This document shows positions 49,902 through 59,259 of a stretch of DNA of 64,000 bases, in pieces. The notes below the pieces were generated by a model, which saw nothing but the letters and a program-made list of their open reading frames with translations, was not told where the DNA came from and ran no database searches. Location: assembly GCA_902799685.1 (NCBI GenBank), contig CADCBO010000020.1:1-64000 (forward strand). The letters are read 5' to 3'. Numbering within the stretch: position 1 is the first letter of the stretch; each line of letters begins with the position of its first letter. This DNA comes from an uncultured Bacteroidales bacterium (lineage in GTDB: Bacteria > Bacteroidota > Bacteroidia > Bacteroidales > Bacteroidaceae). Made by a program: the position numbers and the translations under genes.

Positions 49902-50543
49902 ATGGAACAGGTAGTAATATTAGCAAGAGTAAGTACAGACAAGCAAGAGTACCAGCGTCAGTTGAACGAATTGAACGACTATTGCAACGGCGTTAGTTGG
50001 AATGTCAAGGCAACATTCTGTAACAAGATTAGCGGGGCTAAGAGCATCGAGGAAAGAACAGAGATACAGGAACTGCTCCAGTTCGTAAAGACGCATCAGA
50101 TTAGCCGCGTTGTTTGCCTGTCAATAGACAGACTTGGCAGGAATACACTTGAAGCCCTTCGGGTTATCCAGTGCCTGAACGAGAATGGCGTCAGTCTTTT
50201 CGTTAAAAACTACAACCTTGAAACGCTCAATCCTGATGGCAAGGTTAATCCAGTAGCCAGCCTCATCTGTACCATTCTTTTGGAGATAGCCAGCATGGAG
50301 CGTCTTACCATCAAAGAGCGTATGACCAGCGGACGTAACCAGTATATAGCAAGATGCAGGAAAGAGGGTGTCAAGATGGGAAGGCCCAGCACATATCGTA
50401 AATCCATCGACACTTACAAGACCCAGTACGCTAAGGAAATATCATTGATGAAGAAGAACCTATCGCTTAGAAATGTATCGGCTATTACAGGAACAAGCAT
50501 CAACACTCTAAGGCGATTAAAAAAAGTGGCTATCGGGGCTTGA
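49902..50543 (+). CDS. serine recombinase of resolvase/invertase type
   Basis: The ATG at 49902 gives 213 residues: the catalytic domain starts VVILARVSTDKQEYQRQLNEL (nucleophile Ser in ARVSTDKQ) and continues with SRVVCLSIDRLGRNTLEAL and RLTIKERMTSGRNQYIARCRKEGVKMGRPS. A C-terminal HTH (LSLRNVSAITGTSINTLRRLK) binds DNA. Such proteins resolve multimers or invert segments. On this element it is separate from the large integrase, so it is probably a resolvase of the circular form. Confidence 0.92.
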   Translation: MEQVVILARVSTDKQEYQRQLNELNDYCNGVSWNVKATFCNKISGAKSIEERTEIQELLQFVKTHQISRVVCLSIDRLGRNTLEALRVIQCLNENGVSLFVKNYNLETLNPDGKVNPVASLICTILLEIASMERLTIKERMTSGRNQYIARCRKEGVKMGRPSTYRKSIDTYKTQYAKEISLMKKNLSLRNVSAITGTSINTLRRLKKVAIGA

Positions 50544-50573
50544 CTTTTTTTCAGTTAGCATTATGTTTTATAT

Positions 50574-50597
50574 AAGAGTGGGCTAAACTCCACTCTT
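50574..50597 (+). terminator. hairpin between resolvase and recombinase operon
   Basis: AAGAGTGG and CCACTCTT form a perfect 8-bp stem around an 8-nt loop, 30 bp after the resolvase stop. A GCC-gtaaca-GGC mini hairpin follows. GTTAGCATT (near 50553) and AATGCTAAC (near 50637) flank the region as an inverted pair. Confidence 0.55.
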
Positions 50598-50640
50598 GCC
50601 GTAACAGGCAATAATAAAGAGTAAAAAATTATGAACCTTA

Positions 50641-50796
50641 ATGCTAACAATTGAAAGATGCAAACAAATTTTATCAAACCACAAGAACCTAAGTAACGAA
50701 GAAATCAAGCAATTGAGAAACTATCTTTACCTGATGGCAACACTTCAGATGGAGAGTGAAAAGAAGAATAATGGGACTAAAGAAGAAGAGGTATGA
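50641..50796 (+). CDS. 51-residue helical protein coupled to the large recombinase
   Basis: The frame ATG 50641 to TGA 50796 encodes MLTIERCKQILSNHKNL, SNEEIKQLRNYLYLMATLQ and an acidic-basic tail. It overlaps the recombinase start by four bases (ATGA), which implies coupled translation. Short helical proteins at this place accompany serine integrases on many elements and could be directionality or regulatory factors; the role is not shown here. Confidence 0.6.
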   Translation: MLTIERCKQILSNHKNLSNEEIKQLRNYLYLMATLQMESEKKNNGTKEEEV

Positions 50797-52352
50797 ATGT
50801 AATATTGTATTGTAGAGTGAGCACTGAAGAGCAAACCGAAGGTTGCTCATTGGATGTGCAGGAAAAACGTCTTAAGGATTATTGCTCAAGACTTAATTAT
50901 TATGTGATAGACACATATAGGGAAGATTATTCCGCAAAGGATTATACACTCAAACGCCCTAAGATGAAATTAATTTATGAGTACTGCAAAAAGCACAGAA
51001 ATGAAGTGGATAAAATCCTATTCCTACGTTGGGACAGGTTTACAAGGAATGTTGAATTCGGAATGACATTCAAAAGGAAATTCTATGATGAATTGGGAGT
51101 TGAAATCAATGCTATAGAAAACCCGATTGACTTCTCCACTCCAGAGTGGAGTACTCTAATGCCATTATATTGCGGCGTAGCCCACACCGAAGATGAAAAG
51201 ATTTCAAGAAGGACTAAGGATGGCATGCAAGGCTCTCGCTTAAAAGGAAAGTTGATGGGTAAAGCGCCAAAAGGATACAAGAATATGCGAGTAAAAAACG
51301 ATTGTTGGGTTATAGTAGATAACGCCGAAGCCGAGAAGGTAAAAGAATTATTCAAGGAGGTGGCAAAAGGTGTAGAAGCGCCAAATTTAATCAGGAAAAG
51401 ACTATACCCGCAACTCTCCAAAACAACCTTCTACAGAATACTAACCAACAGATTCTACATAGGTGAGATTTATATCCCTGCCTATGATGGTTTTGAGGAA
51501 AGGTATATTACAGGACAGCATGATGCCATCATTGATGAGCAAACATTCAACTGCGTTCAGGATATATTAAAAGGAAAGAGGAAAGGACAACCAAAGTTGA
51601 CAAAAACGGCTGCCCCTGAACTCTATTTACGTAAATTCTTAGTATGCCCTGTATGCGGGCACATTCTTACAGGTGCCTTCAGTAAGGGCAACGGCGGACG
51701 TTACCCATACTATTTCTGTAACCATGAACATAAGCACTTAAACATCAGAGCCGAGAAGGTGAATGAAGGGTTCATAAATTACATTTCAAGTCTTGAACCC
51801 AGCAAGGATGTATTAGCACTATACAACGAAATTTTAGAAGATGTCAGAAGTGACAATCTTAAGGAGCATGAGAGACAGATAAACAAGTTAGAATCAGAAT
51901 TGGAGAAACTAAAACAGAGGGCAAATAGAGTCAGAGATTTGTTTTATGACGGGCAAATTTCAAAAGAAGAAAAGGAGAGTACGATTGAACGTATAACAAA
52001 AGAAATGAAATCCTTGGAAACCCAAATAAAAGAACAACGAATAATCAACAACCCATCATTCAAGGAGAAGATTGATTACTCAATAAACATCATTGCCAAT
52101 ATGGGCAAATTCTTTGAGCAAGCACCTATGGAAGTACGTATTAAACTGCTTGGTTCGATATTTCCTGAGAAAATTGAATTTGATGGCGAAAATTATCGAA
52201 CCAAATCCTTCAACAAAATGTTAGAATATATATTTCAAAATACCAATCAGTTACAACAAAAAAAAACTGAGATTGACTCAACAAATCAATCTCAGTCCGA
52301 AAAGGGGTGCCCGGTGGGACTCGAACCCACGACATTCAGAACCACAATCTGA
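50793..52352 (+). CDS. large serine recombinase (integrase)
   Basis: The 519-residue product has the catalytic resolvase domain (VILYCRVSTEEQTEGCSLDVQEKRL; nucleophile Ser in CRVST), the recombinase domain (about 160-265: GKAPKGYKNMRV, LSKTTFYRILTNRFYIGEI), a zinc ribbon (CPVCGHILTGAFSKGNGGRYPYYFC and H) and a coiled coil (about 350-420). The last 17 codons (KGCPVGLEPTTFRTTI) are encoded by the antisense of tRNA-His, so the natural end before integration was probably different. It is the integrase of the element and sits at its right border. Confidence 0.93.
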   Translation: MNVILYCRVSTEEQTEGCSLDVQEKRLKDYCSRLNYYVIDTYREDYSAKDYTLKRPKMKLIYEYCKKHRNEVDKILFLRWDRFTRNVEFGMTFKRKFYDELGVEINAIENPIDFSTPEWSTLMPLYCGVAHTEDEKISRRTKDGMQGSRLKGKLMGKAPKGYKNMRVKNDCWVIVDNAEAEKVKELFKEVAKGVEAPNLIRKRLYPQLSKTTFYRILTNRFYIGEIYIPAYDGFEERYITGQHDAIIDEQTFNCVQDILKGKRKGQPKLTKTAAPELYLRKFLVCPVCGHILTGAFSKGNGGRYPYYFCNHEHKHLNIRAEKVNEGFINYISSLEPSKDVLALYNEILEDVRSDNLKEHERQINKLESELEKLKQRANRVRDLFYDGQISKEEKESTIERITKEMKSLETQIKEQRIINNPSFKEKIDYSINIIANMGKFFEQAPMEVRIKLLGSIFPEKIEFDGENYRTKSFNKMLEYIFQNTNQLQQKKTEIDSTNQSQSEKGCPVGLEPTTFRTTI

Positions 52353-52380
52353 CGCTCTAACCAACTGAACTACGGGCACC
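52306..52380 (-). tRNA. tRNA-His (GTG)
   Basis: The minus strand folds as a cloverleaf with the extra 5' G (GGTGCCCG at 52380-52373) pairing with CGGGCAC near 52307. The anticodon stem CAGA/TCTG holds the loop TTGTGGT with anticodon GTG, and the T arm is GTGGGTTCGAGTCCCAC. CCA is not encoded. Its 3' half is the integration site of the element on the left. Confidence 0.97.
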
Positions 52381-52408
52381 ATGTACCTGCTTTCCGTGAA
52401 AAGCGGTG

Positions 52409-52438
52409 CAAAGATAGTGTTTATTCGCGATAAAACAA
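52409..52438 (-). promoter_or_regulatory. tRNA-His promoter
   Basis: On the minus strand TTG at 52438-52436, a 19-bp spacer and a perfect -7 TATCTTTG at 52416-52409. It lies upstream of the tRNA, outside the element, so integration leaves expression intact. Confidence 0.75.
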
Positions 52439-52449
52439 CATCACGGCAC

Positions 52450-53775
52450 CTATTTTTTCTCTATATAGACAGGTCTTATGCATAATCCAAAGTATCGTCT
52501 GGATTTTCCGGTCTCGCACAGCAGTTCTCCGCCGTTATGATCCAGGTTTATGCAGAAAGAATAAGCCTCGAACGGATTCAGGGATGACAGGGTTGAAGTC
52601 CAGAAGAAACCGTATTTCTGATATACCCGGTTCCCGTCAGGGTTATTGTTCAGGTCCGGTGACTCAAGTATATTGCTGGACAATGAGAACGGAATGAACA
52701 GCGTTCTGTCACTGTAATAATCGTTCCGGGGAATAAACATGAAACCTTCCTTGCCTGAAACACGGCTGTAAAGGACATAGCAATTGTCAAACAGTTCCTC
52801 AACCTGGGCAACAGAAGGAGTACGCCAGTTCTGCCCCAGAACAGCCGAAACGGGATCATCTTCTGCCTGCATCTCAAGGACCGTATCATCTACATATTTT
52901 GTCAAGTCAAGGCTGCCGGTATCATACCATTTATAATTCTCAATAGCAAAAGTCTCTTTAATGGTGTTATCAGCCCAGGCGTACCTTGTCCCGTCCTCTC
53001 CGTAACCGTTTGCGCCCAGATTATATGAAGCCCAAAGTATGCCGCTGGGAAGCCCCAAGTCCACCACGCTTATCAAGCTGTCACCAAGACCGGCTATTTC
53101 AGTATGGTAAAGATCCACCAGGTCCGGGGTGAAATCCATCGGTACCCTTTGCATATTGAAAGACTGCTTGACTGAATCACCAGCAAAATAAAAGTGCAGG
53201 CCCTGACTGACCGATGTAATGATCATTGTACTGTCTGCATGGCCAACATTTGAGCCTTTGAAGTATACCGACAGGCGCATCCCGTCAAACGTCCAGTCAA
53301 AGAACCTGTCGTCCATATAACCGGTTTCGTTAAAAGCAAACAGATACTGGCTGTCAGAATTGCCAAGTTTCCATAATCCATACAGCACATCCTTATTGAA
53401 GCTGCGCACCGTGACACTACAGGACACAGTCATGGAGCCGCATACAAAACTTACGTTGCAAGTTCCTACCCCTTTTGCAGTCACTACACCGCGTTCATCT
53501 ACCACAGCCACATTGGCATTGTCAGTCCGCCAGCAGACAGCCCCTTTCAGATCGTCTCCCCACGAAGTGTTTTCATCCACTTTCACATTATAGGGAAGCA
53601 ATGATGCCGTAAGAGTCAATGTCTCGCCGGGAATGAGTTCCGCCTGCGAAATGTCCAGTGCAACGCCTTCAATCAGATATCCTATAGGTTCATCCTCTTT
53701 TTGCGTGCAGGAGAAAGATATAAGCAATGCCAAGAACAAAGCCGATGTTTTCAGTAACGTAGCTGCAGTTTTCAT
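52450..53775 (-). CDS. lipoprotein with Big2 and FISUMP domains
   Basis: The ATG at 53775 is used (an ATG two codons upstream is in frame), giving 441 residues. The leader ends at ISFSC, a probable lipobox. A Big2 Ig-like domain follows (about 35-120: VALDISQAELIPGETLTLTASLLP, WRTDNANVAVVDERGVVTAKGVGTCNVSF). A unique middle comes next, then a FISUMP domain (about 240-440: VVDLGLPSGILWASYNLGA, GQNWRTPSVAQVEELFDNC, GFFWTSTL, FGLCIRPVYIEKK). It is anchored in the outer membrane and may bind a surface ligand. It is divergent from the DUF3298-like gene. Confidence 0.82.
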   Translation of the reverse strand: MKTAATLLKTSALFLALLISFSCTQKEDEPIGYLIEGVALDISQAELIPGETLTLTASLLPYNVKVDENTSWGDDLKGAVCWRTDNANVAVVDERGVVTAKGVGTCNVSFVCGSMTVSCSVTVRSFNKDVLYGLWKLGNSDSQYLFAFNETGYMDDRFFDWTFDGMRLSVYFKGSNVGHADSTMIITSVSQGLHFYFAGDSVKQSFNMQRVPMDFTPDLVDLYHTEIAGLGDSLISVVDLGLPSGILWASYNLGANGYGEDGTRYAWADNTIKETFAIENYKWYDTGSLDLTKYVDDTVLEMQAEDDPVSAVLGQNWRTPSVAQVEELFDNCYVLYSRVSGKEGFMFIPRNDYYSDRTLFIPFSLSSNILESPDLNNNPDGNRVYQKYGFFWTSTLSSLNPFEAYSFCINLDHNGGELLCETGKSRRYFGLCIRPVYIEKK

Positions 53776-53836
53776 ATTCATTCAAAAAATAAAGGTTCGG
53801 AGTGCAAAAATACGTAACTTTGTAAAAAAAGCAACA

Positions 53837-54619
53837 ATGAAAACAGGACGAAACATAATAGCTTTATTCATTCTTCTGGCAATAGCTTCATGCAAGGACA
53901 AGGGCGACAAGTATGCGTTCCAGTACATCACCTTCAAGAAGGACATCCCTTACACACAGGGAAAGGAGCATCCGTCCATCAGCTTTGACATAAACGTACT
54001 AAAGGCGCATGGTACCGATACCCTGTTTGCCGATGCATTCAACCTGGACATATCGTATTACATGTTCGGCAAGCGCACCACCGATGTACGCGGTGCAATG
54101 ATACATTTCATAGATTCACTGATTGAAGTGTTCAAGCAGGACAACAAGGAGCAGATTGAGTTTGCACGTGAGGAGGGGTATGAGGCACGAGACATAGACC
54201 ACGAATACATACTCAACACCGAGGTCCATTACGGAAACCACAAGGACATAATAGGCCACTTCATCAATTTCTACCAATACACAGGCGGCGCGCACGGCGG
54301 CACATTCATAACCTGCCGCAACTATCGCTTGGAAGACGGCAGCGTAATCATGCTCGATGACTATTTCAAGCCGGGCTATGAGAAAGTGCTCATTCCGGTC
54401 CTGGAGCGCAAGTTGCTGGAATATGCCGGCTGCAGCAGCCGCAGCCAGCTTGACGAGCATGGCTACTTCAGCGAAGACCCAATGTTCGTATCCGACAACT
54501 TTGAAATCCGTCAGGACACAATAGATTTCATTTACAACCAGTATGACATAGCGCCCTACTCTACGGGCATAACCACCCTCTCGGTCCCTGAAGACGAGAT
54601 TCGCAGCATAATCAGATAG
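53837..54619 (+). CDS. DUF3298/DUF4163-like lipoprotein
   Basis: The ATG at 53837 gives 260 residues; the longer frame upstream reads back through the divergent gene. The leader MKTGRNIIALFILLAIASC ends in a lipobox (AIASC). The body follows the RsiV-like pattern: ISFDINVLKAHGTDTL, VHYGNHKDIIGHFINFYQYTGGAHGGTFITCRNYRLEDGSVIMLDDYF, and FIYNQYDIAPYSTGITTLSVPEDEI. The fold is known from RsiV-type proteins, some of which bind lysozyme; whether this one does is unknown. The -7 TAACTTTG at 53815-53822 leaves only a very short leader. Confidence 0.83.
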   Translation: MKTGRNIIALFILLAIASCKDKGDKYAFQYITFKKDIPYTQGKEHPSISFDINVLKAHGTDTLFADAFNLDISYYMFGKRTTDVRGAMIHFIDSLIEVFKQDNKEQIEFAREEGYEARDIDHEYILNTEVHYGNHKDIIGHFINFYQYTGGAHGGTFITCRNYRLEDGSVIMLDDYFKPGYEKVLIPVLERKLLEYAGCSSRSQLDEHGYFSEDPMFVSDNFEIRQDTIDFIYNQYDIAPYSTGITTLSVPEDEIRSIIR

Positions 54620-54728
54620 CGTGCAATTGTGGGCTGTCCCTATTGTGCCATTCAGAGAAATAATGTGTATATTCGCAGAAAGGATCTTCAATTATTAACC
54701 AATTGACAATAAGATATCAAACTCAGTT

Positions 54729-57700
54729 ATGAAAAAATCCAGTATTATCCTGCTTTTGGCCGGTGTGGCGGTAGCGCCGGTTCTGATTGCCACTGTTGCC
54801 GTAGCGGCAGGTGACAGCCGCATCCCGCAGCGCCCCGACGGGCCTTGCGACGTTTACGCAAAAGGTGGTGCGCCCTGCGTGGCAGCGCATTCAACCACCC
54901 GCGCTCTCTACAAATCCTACAACGGCCCGCTCTATCAGGTAATGCGCCAGAGACGGCAAGACACTTGACATTGGCGTGGTACAACCCTCAGCCGGTGATC
55001 CCGGCGGTTATGCCGATGCAGCCGCACAGGATAAGTTCTGCAAGGACACCTACTGCTGGATAACCATACTCTATGACCAGTCCGGTAAGGAAAACCATCT
55101 GGTTCAGGCCCCGCGCGGCGGATTCAGCGGCCAGGCTATGGGCGGATTCAACAACGTGCCAATGGCCGATTGGGCTCCCGTAACAGTTATGGGGCACAAG
55201 GTATATGGTGTTTTCATTACCGCAGGTATGGGCTTGCGCTGGAACGATGCGCACGGTACCGCTGTCGATGACCAGGCCGAAGGCCAGTACTGGGTAATAA
55301 ACGGCCACCACTACAACACAGGTTGTTGCTTTGACTACGGCAACGCCGAGACTGACAGCCGCGACGACGGTGACGGCACGATGGAGACCACCTATTACGG
55401 CAACCAGCCCTCTTGGTATCACGGACAGGCTCCCGGCCCGTGGATCATGACTGACCAGGAGAACAACCTGGTTGGTTGCGTCAATCCCGATCCAAACGAC
55501 AAATACTGCGCCGACCTGCCCAGCATAAGCTGGCGTTTCGTGACCGCCACAGCCGACGGTGAGCCTCACCACTGGCGTTCCATGGGCGGTAATGCTCAGG
55601 GCGGCGACCTGCAGATTATGTATGACGGAGGCCGAATCCAGAACCAGCGCAGCAGCTATGATCCCATGCGTAAGCAGGGTGCCATCCTGCTGGGTAACGG
55701 CGGTGACAACTCAAACGGTTCATCGGGCACATTCTACGAGGGTGCAATGACCGCTCCGGGCACATTCCCCACAATTGAAACCAACCAGGCCGTACAAGCC
55801 AATGTGGTTGCTGTCGGATACGATGTCCAAATGCTGCAGATAAGCGCATCAAACAAGATTGACAAGCCCAACCTGCTGCAGACATTCGCACCCAAGACCA
55901 CTCATAACGTAACTGTAGTGTTCCAGAACACCTCAAAGCAGACAATTGATGACCTGGAAATCAGCCTGAATACCCCAAGAGGTTGGAAAGCCGTTGTAGC
56001 CGGTTCAAAAGAGAAGGTCAGCAAGATAGGCTATCCCGTTCAACCGGGCCAGACAGTAGCTGTAGAGTTCTCTGTAACATCATCTAAGAAACTGTTTAAC
56101 GGTGATCTTGGAGCAAAGGCCAGCTGGGACGGCGGCAAAAACCTGTGGACAGCTGCACAGAAGGTCCGTAACGTAGAGCCTGTAAAGATCAACGAGTTCC
56201 GCATTGCCGACGGCAGCGGTAACCAGACCAACTCATTCATTGAGCTTTACAACGCAGGCGAGAAGGCTGTGAACCTGTCAGGCTGGACATTCACACACCA
56301 CGCCGTCAACCTGCCCTACTTCTCATCAATCAACATCCCCAAGGGGACAAAACTTGCGCCCAAGTCATTCTATCTTATGGGTATAAGCAACTCAGGTCTC
56401 TCTGTCGATGCAGCCAAGGGTGACAATATAATTTATGTACGCAGCGTAACCGGAATTGAAGCAGGCCACGAAATTACAATCGGCACCGGTAATGAGGCAG
56501 AGAAACGTATTGTAAAGAACGTAATCCAGCCGCAGGCACAGGCTCAGCAACAGCCACAGGGCGGCATGTTCGGTCGTGGAGGCATGGGCTTTAACGGCAA
56601 TCCTACCACACTGTGGCAGCCGCTGCCAGAAGGTCCGGTAATCACCATCCCGGCAGGCTCAACCAACATCCCCGTAACCAGCACAGCCGGATTCCAGGTG
56701 GGCCAGAAGATGGCCATCGGTTACGGATCAACCTACCCCGCAGTCTCTAATTCACTTGAAAAGTATGAGGTTGTAACCGTAACAGAGGTAGGCAAACCCG
56801 GCACACAGGCATGGCTGGCAGTCGATGCCAAGAAGGGTGACACCAACATCAAGGTTACCAGCACCCAGAACATCACCGCCGGTGACAAGATCCGTCTTGA
56901 CATTGACTCCGAGGGTCACGGAATTGAGTGGGTAACAGTCAAATCTGTAGGCACGCAGTCATCACGCGGCAGCAACGGCGGTCCCCTGGGTCCAAATGAC
57001 AACCCCGGAACAGGTCTTGACCTTATGGAACCGCTCAAATTTGACCATTCTGCAAACATGCCTTTCGCAGTAAATGGAACCGGTATCACATTTGAGCCGG
57101 CAACCAAGTTTGACCACTCCAGCAACGAGCCCGTTCTGCCGCTGGTTTATGCAATTGAACTTGACAATGCGCTCTCTAAGAATCATGCCATCAACAGCGT
57201 AGTTCTGGATGTTAAGGTTGAGAACGCAGGCTTTACCGGAACAGCTGACCTTCTGTTTGGCGGTCCTACACTTGACGCATCGCGCGGCAACATGACTCTG
57301 CGTAACAGCAAGGGTCTGATAGTGGATGCGCTCAACTACGGCGGTCTGGTTGACCCGTGGCTTGCCGAAGGTTATCATGCCGATGCAGGCGCAGGTGCCG
57401 AGGGCGCTTATGCTCCCGTTCCTCAGACCGGACGCGGACGTGGCGGATTCGGTGGATTCGGAGCCGCTCCTGCAGCAACTCCTGCAGCAGGTCCCGACCT
57501 GAGCACAGGCCGTTATCCCGACGGATTTGACACCGATGACAACAAGCTTGACTTCCACACAGGACAAGCATCAACCATTGCCGCACCTGCCAAGGCCGGA
57601 GAGGACAACATCAAGGTCGCATCAGTACAGGGTCTGACCATCGGACAGGTTATGTACATCGGCTCAGGAGCCAGCCAGGAGAAAGTCAGGATTGCCACAA

Positions 57701-58083
57701 TCGGTACAGCAGGTGTCACCACCCTTTCGGCCGATGCCAAGCAAGGTGACAAGACCGTTGCAGTAGCAGCTTCACAAGGTTTCCAGGTTGGTCAGATAAT
57801 CAATATCGGAGACGAATCTTACACTATCGCATCAATCGAGGCAGTTCCACGCCGCGGATTCGGATTTGGAGGTTTTGGCGGATTCGGTGGCCGTGGCGGT
57901 CAACAGCAGCCTGTTGAGCCTGACAAGATCACCCTTACCGAGGGCCTCAAGACAAATGTGGCCAGCGGTGAGTATCTGTCTGGAACCGGTGTGACACTGG
58001 GCGCTCCACTTACCAAGGATCATGGCACAGGCGATGCATTCACCGCATCGGTAGCTACTCCCGGTAGGCCCAACATCAGATAA
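54729..58083 (+). pseudogene. GH54 alpha-L-arabinofuranosidase, frameshifted, with LTD and repeat modules
   Basis: The first frame (54729-54968) encodes a signal peptide and GPCDVYAKGGAPCVAAHSTTRALYKSYNGPLYQV, the GH54 start. It ends early because two bases are missing near 54951-54954, where the paralogue at 59260 has 18 nt and this gene 16. The second frame continues at GKTLDIGVVQPS to 58083. Restored, it would have about 1118 residues: GH54 catalytic domain (GGCCFDYGN-type vicinal Cys), an LTD domain (VKINEFRIADGSGNQ, LYNAGEKAVNLSGW), and several about 45-residue repeats (GDTNIKVTSTQNITAGDKI, GEDNIKVASVQGLTIGQVM) broken by Gly/Phe-rich linkers. GH54 removes arabinose from arabinoxylan. The break may be real or a read error. 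Confidence 0.85.
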
Positions 58084-58089
58084 TCCACA

Positions 58090-59229
58090 ATGACCAAGGA
58101 TACCGGAACATTAAGAAAGACAATGGTGGTACTGACCGCCATTGTCCTTCTTTTATCTGTTATCCTGTGTATCCATTCTGTCTCCGGACACGGACTGATA
58201 GGCTGCAACCAAGGCACAAACTGCAACATAGTACTTGGTAGCCGCTGGTCATTCCTGTTTGGAATCATACCTGTAAGTGCTCTGGCTGCAGGAGCATATC
58301 TCACACTTCTGGCATGCATTCTGCTCACTGACAGCAAGTGGACTGGCCCCCAGGAGCAGGAATTCCTGTTCCATGCCATCCTTGTTCTTAGCGGCGCCAT
58401 TACAGGTAGTGCCATTTGGTTCATCTGGTTACAGAGCCAAATGATCCGAGCCTTCTGCCCCTACTGCATGACAGCCCACATACTGGGCATAGTCATCTCC
58501 GTAATGTCAGTCATCTGGTGCATCAGGCAAAAGACCAACCATATTCTACTTAACATACTCATAGGTATTCTCATTGCCACCGCACTTGCTGTGGTCCAGT
58601 TCACCACCACCCCACGCACCCTCGCAGAACGCGGTTTCATAAACGAGCCCTTGCGATATCCGGATGCCAAGGAGATGCCCATAATTGGCAATCCCGATGC
58701 CAAGCACAAGGTAACCATGCTGTTTGACTGGCAATGTTCCCACTGCCGCCGCACGCACATTATGTTGCCTGATGCCGTAAGCACGTTGGGTGACAGCGTT
58801 GCAGTAGTCTGCTGCCCTGTATCCATGAGCCGCGAATGCAATCCCCACATATCGCCGGGCATAGACCGGTTTGCTGGCTCATGCACATTCATGCGCATCG
58901 GACTGGCAATTTGGCGCAACAATCCGGATGCGTATCGGGAGTATGAGGAATGGTTCTTTGGAACAGACCTTGCCCAAGGCTGGAACCCGCCCACTGTAGA
59001 ACAGGCCACCGCAAAAGCCGAACAGCTCATAGGCAGAGACCGGCTCAATGACGCAATGCAGAGCCGATGGATGGATAACTTCATCAGAATAGTGAACGAA
59101 CTATTTGGCCGCACTTCAAGAGGCACGACATCGGCTATTCCCCGCTTAATCTACGACGGCCACATTATGATTCCCGATGCCGACACGCCGACCGATCTGG
59201 CAGAGCTTATAAGCGAAATAACGCAATAG
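58090..59229 (+). CDS. VKOR-thioredoxin fusion, disulfide bond formation
   Basis: The 379-residue product starts 6 bp after the GH54 stop. About five membrane segments (residues about 12-175) carry the VKOR loop cysteines (C39 and C45 in GCNQGTNC) and the quinone-site CxxC in FCPYCMTAH. A soluble DsbA-like domain follows with CxxC in DWQCSHCRR (about 216-219) and a cis-Pro region near TTSAIPRL. It oxidises cysteines in exported proteins and passes electrons to quinone. Lying between two GH54 genes with conserved cysteines, it probably serves their folding. Confidence 0.9.
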   Translation: MTKDTGTLRKTMVVLTAIVLLLSVILCIHSVSGHGLIGCNQGTNCNIVLGSRWSFLFGIIPVSALAAGAYLTLLACILLTDSKWTGPQEQEFLFHAILVLSGAITGSAIWFIWLQSQMIRAFCPYCMTAHILGIVISVMSVIWCIRQKTNHILLNILIGILIATALAVVQFTTTPRTLAERGFINEPLRYPDAKEMPIIGNPDAKHKVTMLFDWQCSHCRRTHIMLPDAVSTLGDSVAVVCCPVSMSRECNPHISPGIDRFAGSCTFMRIGLAIWRNNPDAYREYEEWFFGTDLAQGWNPPTVEQATAKAEQLIGRDRLNDAMQSRWMDNFIRIVNELFGRTSRGTTSAIPRLIYDGHIMIPDADTPTDLAELISEITQ

Positions 59230-59259
59230 AGCCTTTAATGATAAATAAAATAACTAAAT

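Larger units (their letters stand above)
47330..52380. mobile_element. integrated plasmid-like element next to tRNA-His (left end approximate)
   Basis: The stretch is clearly more AT-rich than its neighbours. It carries a replication initiator, a NUMOD3-like protein, a DUF695 protein, a resolvase and a large serine recombinase. The recombinase gene ends inside the 3' half of tRNA-His, which marks the right attachment site. The left end lies somewhere between the palindrome at 47286-47323 and the first gene at 47733. I found no second copy of the tRNA 3' end there; large serine recombinases can use very short identity, so this does not exclude integration. Relaxase and capsid genes are absent. 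Confidence 0.65.

Noticed and set aside
54116-54691. 191-codon frame opposite the DUF3298-like gene
   Set aside because: It is a shadow of a lipoprotein gene with clear family motifs on the plus strand.
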